Origin: Bradyrhizobium macuxiense
GTDB taxonomy: Bacteria; Pseudomonadota; Alphaproteobacteria; Rhizobiales; Xanthobacteraceae
Direction: 5' to 3'
Length of the DNA: 45,435 nt
NCBI RefSeq assembly: GCF_007993935.1
Contig: NZ_VITY01000025.1
Coordinates: 1-45,435 of the forward strand
Shown here: one piece after another, positions 42,402 through 45,435 of the stretch
Layout of the letters: the number at the start of each line of letters is the position of its first letter
Numbering within the stretch: the first letter of the stretch is position 1
Notes under the pieces: generated by a model
Told to the model about the DNA's origin: nothing
What the model saw: only the letters and a program-made list of their open reading frames with translations
Databases searched by the model: none
Program-made: the position numbers and the translations under genes

Positions 42402-43486
42402 CGCTTGCCTCCCGCCTTGTGGTCGAAAAGCAGCAGAGATTGTTGGCGGCTTGAGTGCTTGTTTGACTGCGGCTCAGCGCTCGCGCCGGCGTTATCCGCA
42501 CGACGCACAGGCCCACTACAACAGTTAGATTCTAAGTTAGACTCTAAGTTAGATTCTAATACGTGCGTGCGAAGTCCCGATGGGTTTGCGTGCGGAGTCC
42601 CGATAGCGTTTGCGTGCGAAGTCCCGGGCGCTTCCACAGCGCCGTCCACAGGGACAGTGGACAACTTTGCCGGCAGAATGCGCAGCAGTTCGCGGCGGCC
42701 CTCGCGTTTGATGTGCAAGCTGTAGCCAGGGAGTGGTTGGCGTGCGGCGATAAGCCGGATCTGCAGCGCGAAGTCGGAGACTCGCACCAGGCTGCCGGAT
42801 TTCTTGTGGAGATGCGCGATCTCGAAGAGCCATCCTTTCGGCTGGCGACCGGCATGCTTGCGGGCGACGCGGTAGAGCCAGCGCTCAATCCCGCCGGTCA
42901 GCCGGAAGTACGCCGGATCGATCGAGAGGACGAGTGAGCGATCGATTACGCCGCGATAGAACCAATCGGGGAGAACGAATTCCATGCCTTCCAAGCGGCC
43001 GTCGCGCCTCGCGCATTCTTCCCATTCGTTGATCCAGGAGAACTGGTGGCGCCGCCAATGCTCTCCGTGCCGGATGGTGGTGCGGATGACGGTCGCCTGC
43101 AGACGGGCCAGTGCGCCCTTCAAGAGCTTGTACTCGCGCGCCCCGGTCTGTCGGCCGACTGCGATCAGAAGCTGGTAGGGCGTGAAGCGCAGGAAGCGCG
43201 AAGTCTTCAGACCGAGGTTCTCAGCCTCGACAATTTGGCTGGCCGCCCAAATCAGCACGTCGGCATCCCAAATGGTCGCCATGCCGTGCTCGGGGACCGC
43301 ATAGACTTCGACGCGGACGTCGCCAGCCTTGTAAAGGATCGGCGTCGTGCGTTTGGACTTGGCAAGCGAGAAGAATGGCCGCTCCATCAGATCGCGCTGA
43401 TCGCGCGGGCTGGCGTCGCCCGTGGCGACGACGAACGGGTCGAGCTTGCTTCGCTCGCTGGGCGTGATGAGGCGGCGCGATGGCAT
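42398..43486 (-). CDS. repA: replication initiator protein A
   Basis: This is a plasmid-type initiator (RPA/RepA, PF10134-like) of 362 aa. Family segments include RDLMERPFFSLAKSKRTTPI, MATIWDADVLIWAASQI, RFLRFTPYQLLIAVGR and FYRGVIDRSLVLSIDPAYFRLTGGIERWLYRVARKHAG. The C-terminal part holds short repeats: GTSHANAI/GTPHANPS and three LESN units. These are encoded by tandem DNA repeats that look like iterons, so the origin may lie inside the gene. It starts the coupled operon repA-parA-RHH-DUF2840-traF. It implies the element can replicate after excision. Confidence 0.9.
   Translation of the reverse strand: MPSRRLITPSERSKLDPFVVATGDASPRDQRDLMERPFFSLAKSKRTTPILYKAGDVRVEVYAVPEHGMATIWDADVLIWAASQIVEAENLGLKTSRFLRFTPYQLLIAVGRQTGAREYKLLKGALARLQATVIRTTIRHGEHWRRHQFSWINEWEECARRDGRLEGMEFVLPDWFYRGVIDRSLVLSIDPAYFRLTGGIERWLYRVARKHAGRQPKGWLFEIAHLHKKSGSLVRVSDFALQIRLIAARQPLPGYSLHIKREGRRELLRILPAKLSTVPVDGAVEAPGTSHANAIGTPHANPSGLRTHVLESNLESNLESNCCSGPVRRADNAGASAEPQSNKHSSRQQSLLLFDHKAGGKR
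42490..42662. repeat. iteron-like repeats inside repA, origin candidate
   Basis: Three tandem 12-mers GTTAGA(T/C)TCTAA lie at 42524-42559, each containing the palindrome TTAGANTCTAA. Three copies of TGCGTGCG(A/G)AGTCCCG start at 42564, 42587 and 42611, 23-24 bases apart. GTCCAC...GTGGAC, an inverted repeat with DnaA-box-like halves, lies at 42644-42662, and TTATCCGCA at about 42492 differs from a DnaA box by one base. Confidence 0.6.
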
Positions 43487-43501
43487 GGGTGAGCACTGCC
43501 T

Positions 43502-43753
43502 TTAGCGATGCGCGTTGCCGGCGGCGCGTGCCTCGACGTAGCGCGGATCCGACGTCGAGCTGCAGGCTGCCTGATCGGCCCAAGCTTCGAGATCGCCGAC
43601 GGCGTAGACAACGCGGCCGCCGAGCTTGCGAAAGGTCGGGCCGTTGCCATGGCAGCGGTATTTCTCCAGCGTGCGCGGCGATAGGCCGAGGAGGCGCGCG
43701 GCCTCAGGGGTGCGCACGTAGCGCGTCGTGAGCTGCGCGGTCCGGTCGAGCAT
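43502..43753 (-). CDS. AlpA/MerR-like helix-turn-helix protein
   Basis: This is an 83-aa DNA-binding protein with TRYVRTPEAARLLGLSPRTLEKYRCHGNGPTFRKLGGRVVYAVGDLEAW, the full HTH_17/AlpA pattern of excisionase-like regulators. In this ICE family it stands just before repA and is thought to control the replication-transfer operon. The repA gene begins 15 bases downstream, so it may be the first gene of that operon. The palindrome at 43843 lies upstream of it. Confidence 0.88.
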   Translation of the reverse strand: MLDRTAQLTTRYVRTPEAARLLGLSPRTLEKYRCHGNGPTFRKLGGRVVYAVGDLEAWADQAACSSTSDPRYVEARAAGNAHR

Positions 43754-43842
43754 GGGAGATCTCCGTCTTGCCTTGAAGTGCCGCGGCCAAGTCGCGGCGT
43801 GTCGGGGCTAGAGTGGCGGAGAGCTCAGACGTTGGGGGTGGA

Positions 43843-43854
43843 CGAAAATTTTCG
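43843..43854. promoter_or_regulatory. CGAAAATTTTCG palindrome upstream of HTH gene
   Basis: A perfect 12-base palindrome lies 89 bases before the HTH gene start, within a G-tract/C-tract flanked stretch. It is a good candidate operator for the HTH protein or a missing DUF2285-type regulator. Confidence 0.5.
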
Positions 43855-43922
43855 CGGGTGCTGTCCCCCCACGGTCGCAACTGCGATGCAGATTGATGCA
43901 ACGAACCCTGCGTTAGCGCGCA

Positions 43923-44492
43923 ATGTTTCTGGTGCCGCTTATCCCGCCGGTCGCCATGATCGGGCGCGGCAGCGTCGGATCGAAAATGGCCATGCAGCTC
44001 GCGCGATCAGGCGCCAAGATTTCTGCCGTCAGTGACGATGGCCAGCTGCGGCCGCACCACTTGGCGCGTCATGCTCTTGCGCGGGCCGAACATGCGGGTT
44101 CAAAAGCATCGGAGCCGGCGAAGGAATTTGAGCTGCGCGAGCAAAAAAATCGAAGCAATAGGGCGATGCGGTCGTGGATCTGGCGGCGAGAGAAACACGC
44201 AAATCGATCGTGCCAATGGAAGCCGCATACGCGATCAACACAACTGCGTCTATCGGTGTTCGCGAGACTTTGTCGGCCCTCCCGGCAAAGGATCTCAAAC
44301 CCCGCCTTGCCGAGCCAGCGCTATTCGGACGCGGGGACGGCGGCCTTCTCGTTGAAGGTGCCCCCGTCGCGCTGGCAGCGTCTGCGCAAGGGCTGGATAC
44401 AGTTCGATGTTACAAGAATCACCGTTACGGCTGGATCTGAGTCTCACCGATACGCACCGGATGGCCGATACGGATCGCCGGACTCCTGGTAG
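43923..44492 (+). pseudogene. decayed ThiF/E1-like adenylyltransferase gene
   Basis: VAMIGRGSVGSKMAMQLARSG matches the nucleotide-binding glycine motif of ThiF-family E1-like enzymes (usually GCGSVGS), followed by VSDDGQLRPHHLARHAL where the family reads VDDDxLxPxNLxRH. The middle is shifted in frame (VVDLAARE appears in another frame), and the late part, VPPSRWQRLRKGWIQFDV, matches a C-terminal region I associate with the same family. The frame has no normal start, and the expected catalytic Cys region cannot be read. It is a frame-damaged, shortened relic. Confidence 0.6.
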
Positions 44493-44700
44493 ACACCGCA
44501 GTACGAAGGAAGGGGCCTTCGGCGCAGCGCCCAAAGACATCCTCGATCGGTTCGGGGGGCTCTCGTCGGTCGTATGCTCGCCGACGTCGAGTGCAAGCCG
44601 TGATCCCGCGTTGCTAAAGCGTGAGTCGGAGATTGCCGAAATCCCATACAAGCTGTAAACGGAGACTGCACCGTTGCCGGTCGTGGCCCGCAAGACGGCG
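44493..44700. other. region between thiF-like relic and tRNA
   Basis: A plus-strand frame continues to 44658 with PKDILDRFGGLSSVV, but no family is recognised. No promoter could be assigned for the tRNA. Confidence 0.35.
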
Positions 44701-44776
44701 GGGCCTGTAGCTCAATGGTTAGAGCCGGCCGCTCATAACGGTCTGGTTGCAGGTTCGAGTCCTGCCGGGCCCACCA
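44701..44776 (+). tRNA. tRNA-Ile2 (anticodon CAU)
   Basis: This is a complete 76-nt cloverleaf with encoded CCA. The acceptor GGGCCTG pairs with CGGGCCC (one T-G pair), the D arm is GCTC/GAGC, the anticodon stem GGCCG/CGGTC encloses loop CTCATAA, and the T arm is GCAGG-TTCGAGT-CCTGC. CAU could mean Met. The overall match to E. coli tRNA-Ile2 (loop CTCATAA) points to the lysidine-modified isoleucine tRNA reading AUA. Its 3' half is duplicated at 963-1002. Confidence 0.93.
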
Positions 44777-44777
44777 G
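44738..44777 (+). repeat. att-like repeat within tRNA-Ile2
   Basis: This is the right-hand copy of the 40-nt direct repeat, identical to 963-1002. It covers tRNA positions 38-76 plus one base. Both copies have the same orientation, so recombination between them would excise about 43.8 kb. Confidence 0.85.
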
Positions 44778-45435
44778 CTATATCAGTGGTGGTGGTAGTA
44801 GCTTGCAGTGACGGGCGATTTTTCCGCGGACCACTTCGCGGACCGTTTCATCACCTCGCTCGTTCGTTGGGAGCAACATCCGAAAATCGGCTAGTTGATG
44901 ATCGGTAGGCCAAGGTCGCCGACATGCCCCAGCTAAACACTGGCCAAGAGCCGTTGGATACGTCCTCAACGGTGAAATGAAGCTCCTTCAGGCGCTTCGC
45001 CTCAAGCATCCTAAGCATTTCCGAAAACTGCCCGCGCGTAACCTGAAGCGAAAGGTGCAGAGAAGGAAAGGTACTCGGCCTTTAACAGGTGGCCCGCGTC
45101 CGCGAATTCCGTTTTCATGGGAGTCGACAACAAGATCATGACGACGCCGGGCCACATGAAGCGCTGCTCGTGCATCGTCGAGGCCGCAGATTGGACCGGT
45201 TCGCTCAAATGAGCGTTGACCAGCATTATGAGCGGTCGGGGGTTCGAGTCAGGGGAGGGACTCGAACGGTCCCCCACCCAGGCCAGAGCCTTTGTTTTCA
45301 AAGGTTTACCAAGCGGCCTAGCGGCGCGGTCCCGCTAGACGCCCGCCGGTCATTCGACCCCGCCAAGCTGCCGGATAGTCCGCGTGTTGGTGCAAACCGG
45401 TATAGGCAGTTGAGGCAGCCAAGTCGCGTTGCCGC
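44778..45435. other. right edge: tRNA-like debris, no gene seen
   Basis: No protein gene is supported beyond the tRNA. GTTCGAGTC (45242-45250) and GACTCGAAC (45259-45267) are T-arm-like sequences facing each other, eight bases apart. A further minus-strand stretch, CCGACCGCTCATAATG (about 45224-45239), resembles the tRNA-Ile2 anticodon arm. CCTTTG-AAAA-CAAAGG on the minus strand (about 45290-45305) is a short hairpin. Confidence 0.4.

Noticed and set aside
42524..42626. Possible CRISPR array in the repeat region
   Set aside because: Repeats of 12 and 16 bases with spacings of 0-8 bases lie inside an intact repA gene; there are no spacers of CRISPR length and no cas genes.
45240..45345. Possible tRNA-Ser-like gene on the minus strand
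   Set aside because: The anticodon and T stems do not pair properly in any register and no acceptor stem can be drawn; only isolated arms are visible.

Overview
The window looks like part of a genomic island in an alphaproteobacterium of the Bradyrhizobium group. This rests on high GC, the ParB / RepA / ParA / DUF736 / DUF2840 / DUF3363-relaxase conjugation module typical of rhizobial integrative elements, IS630 and IS110 remnants, and several small proteins that I associate with Bradyrhizobium. The genus is inference. A complete tRNA-Ile2 (CAU) gene lies at 44701-44776. An exact 40-nt copy of its 3' half, from the anticodon loop through CCA plus one base, lies at 963-1002. The two copies are direct repeats enclosing about 43.8 kb and are the probable attachment-site duplication of a tRNA-targeting integrase. 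No integrase gene was found.

Layout. (1) 1-962: flank outside the left repeat, with a broken cupredoxin gene. (2) 1.0-7.6 kb: a redox/lipid cargo module. A patatin-like lipase and a cyclooxygenase-like heme peroxidase form one operon. Diverging from it are an unknown gene, a DyP-type peroxidase and two small envelope-type proteins. (3) 7.6-16.0 kb: a large ParB-type protein, broken copies of parB-like and DUF2285 genes, small hypothetical genes, a PAS-LuxR regulator and a persulfide-dioxygenase-like MBL hydrolase. (4) 16.3-26.4 kb: a leftward run of nine genes with lower GC: Cys-rich methyltransferase, two radical SAM proteins, HAD phosphatase, arylsulfotransferase-like beta-propeller, MFS exporter, creatininase-family hydrolase, GT2 glycosyltransferase and small-molecule kinase. 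I know of no characterised pathway with this gene set; it is the best candidate for an undescribed system. (5) 28.0-32.6 kb: a sulfate-ester scavenging module with an outer-membrane porin, a formylglycine-type arylsulfatase and its formylglycine-generating enzyme. (6) 33.7-43.8 kb: an ICE backbone reading leftward: HTH protein, RepA, ParA, RHH protein, DUF2840, TraF-like peptidase, DUF736, lytic transglycosylase, relaxase, TraG and a second RHH protein. The trb (type IV secretion) genes expected next are missing; an alcohol-dehydrogenase fragment stands there instead. (7) 43.9-45.4 kb: a decayed ThiF/E1-like gene, the tRNA and tRNA-like debris.

The picture is a mosaic, decaying element that kept replication and mobilisation functions and three coherent cargo modules (oxylipin/peroxidase, radical-SAM biosynthesis, sulfatase). 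It probably cannot transfer itself without a helper. Between the modules are gene-poor stretches full of fragments. All family assignments come from reading motifs by eye; no database search was possible.
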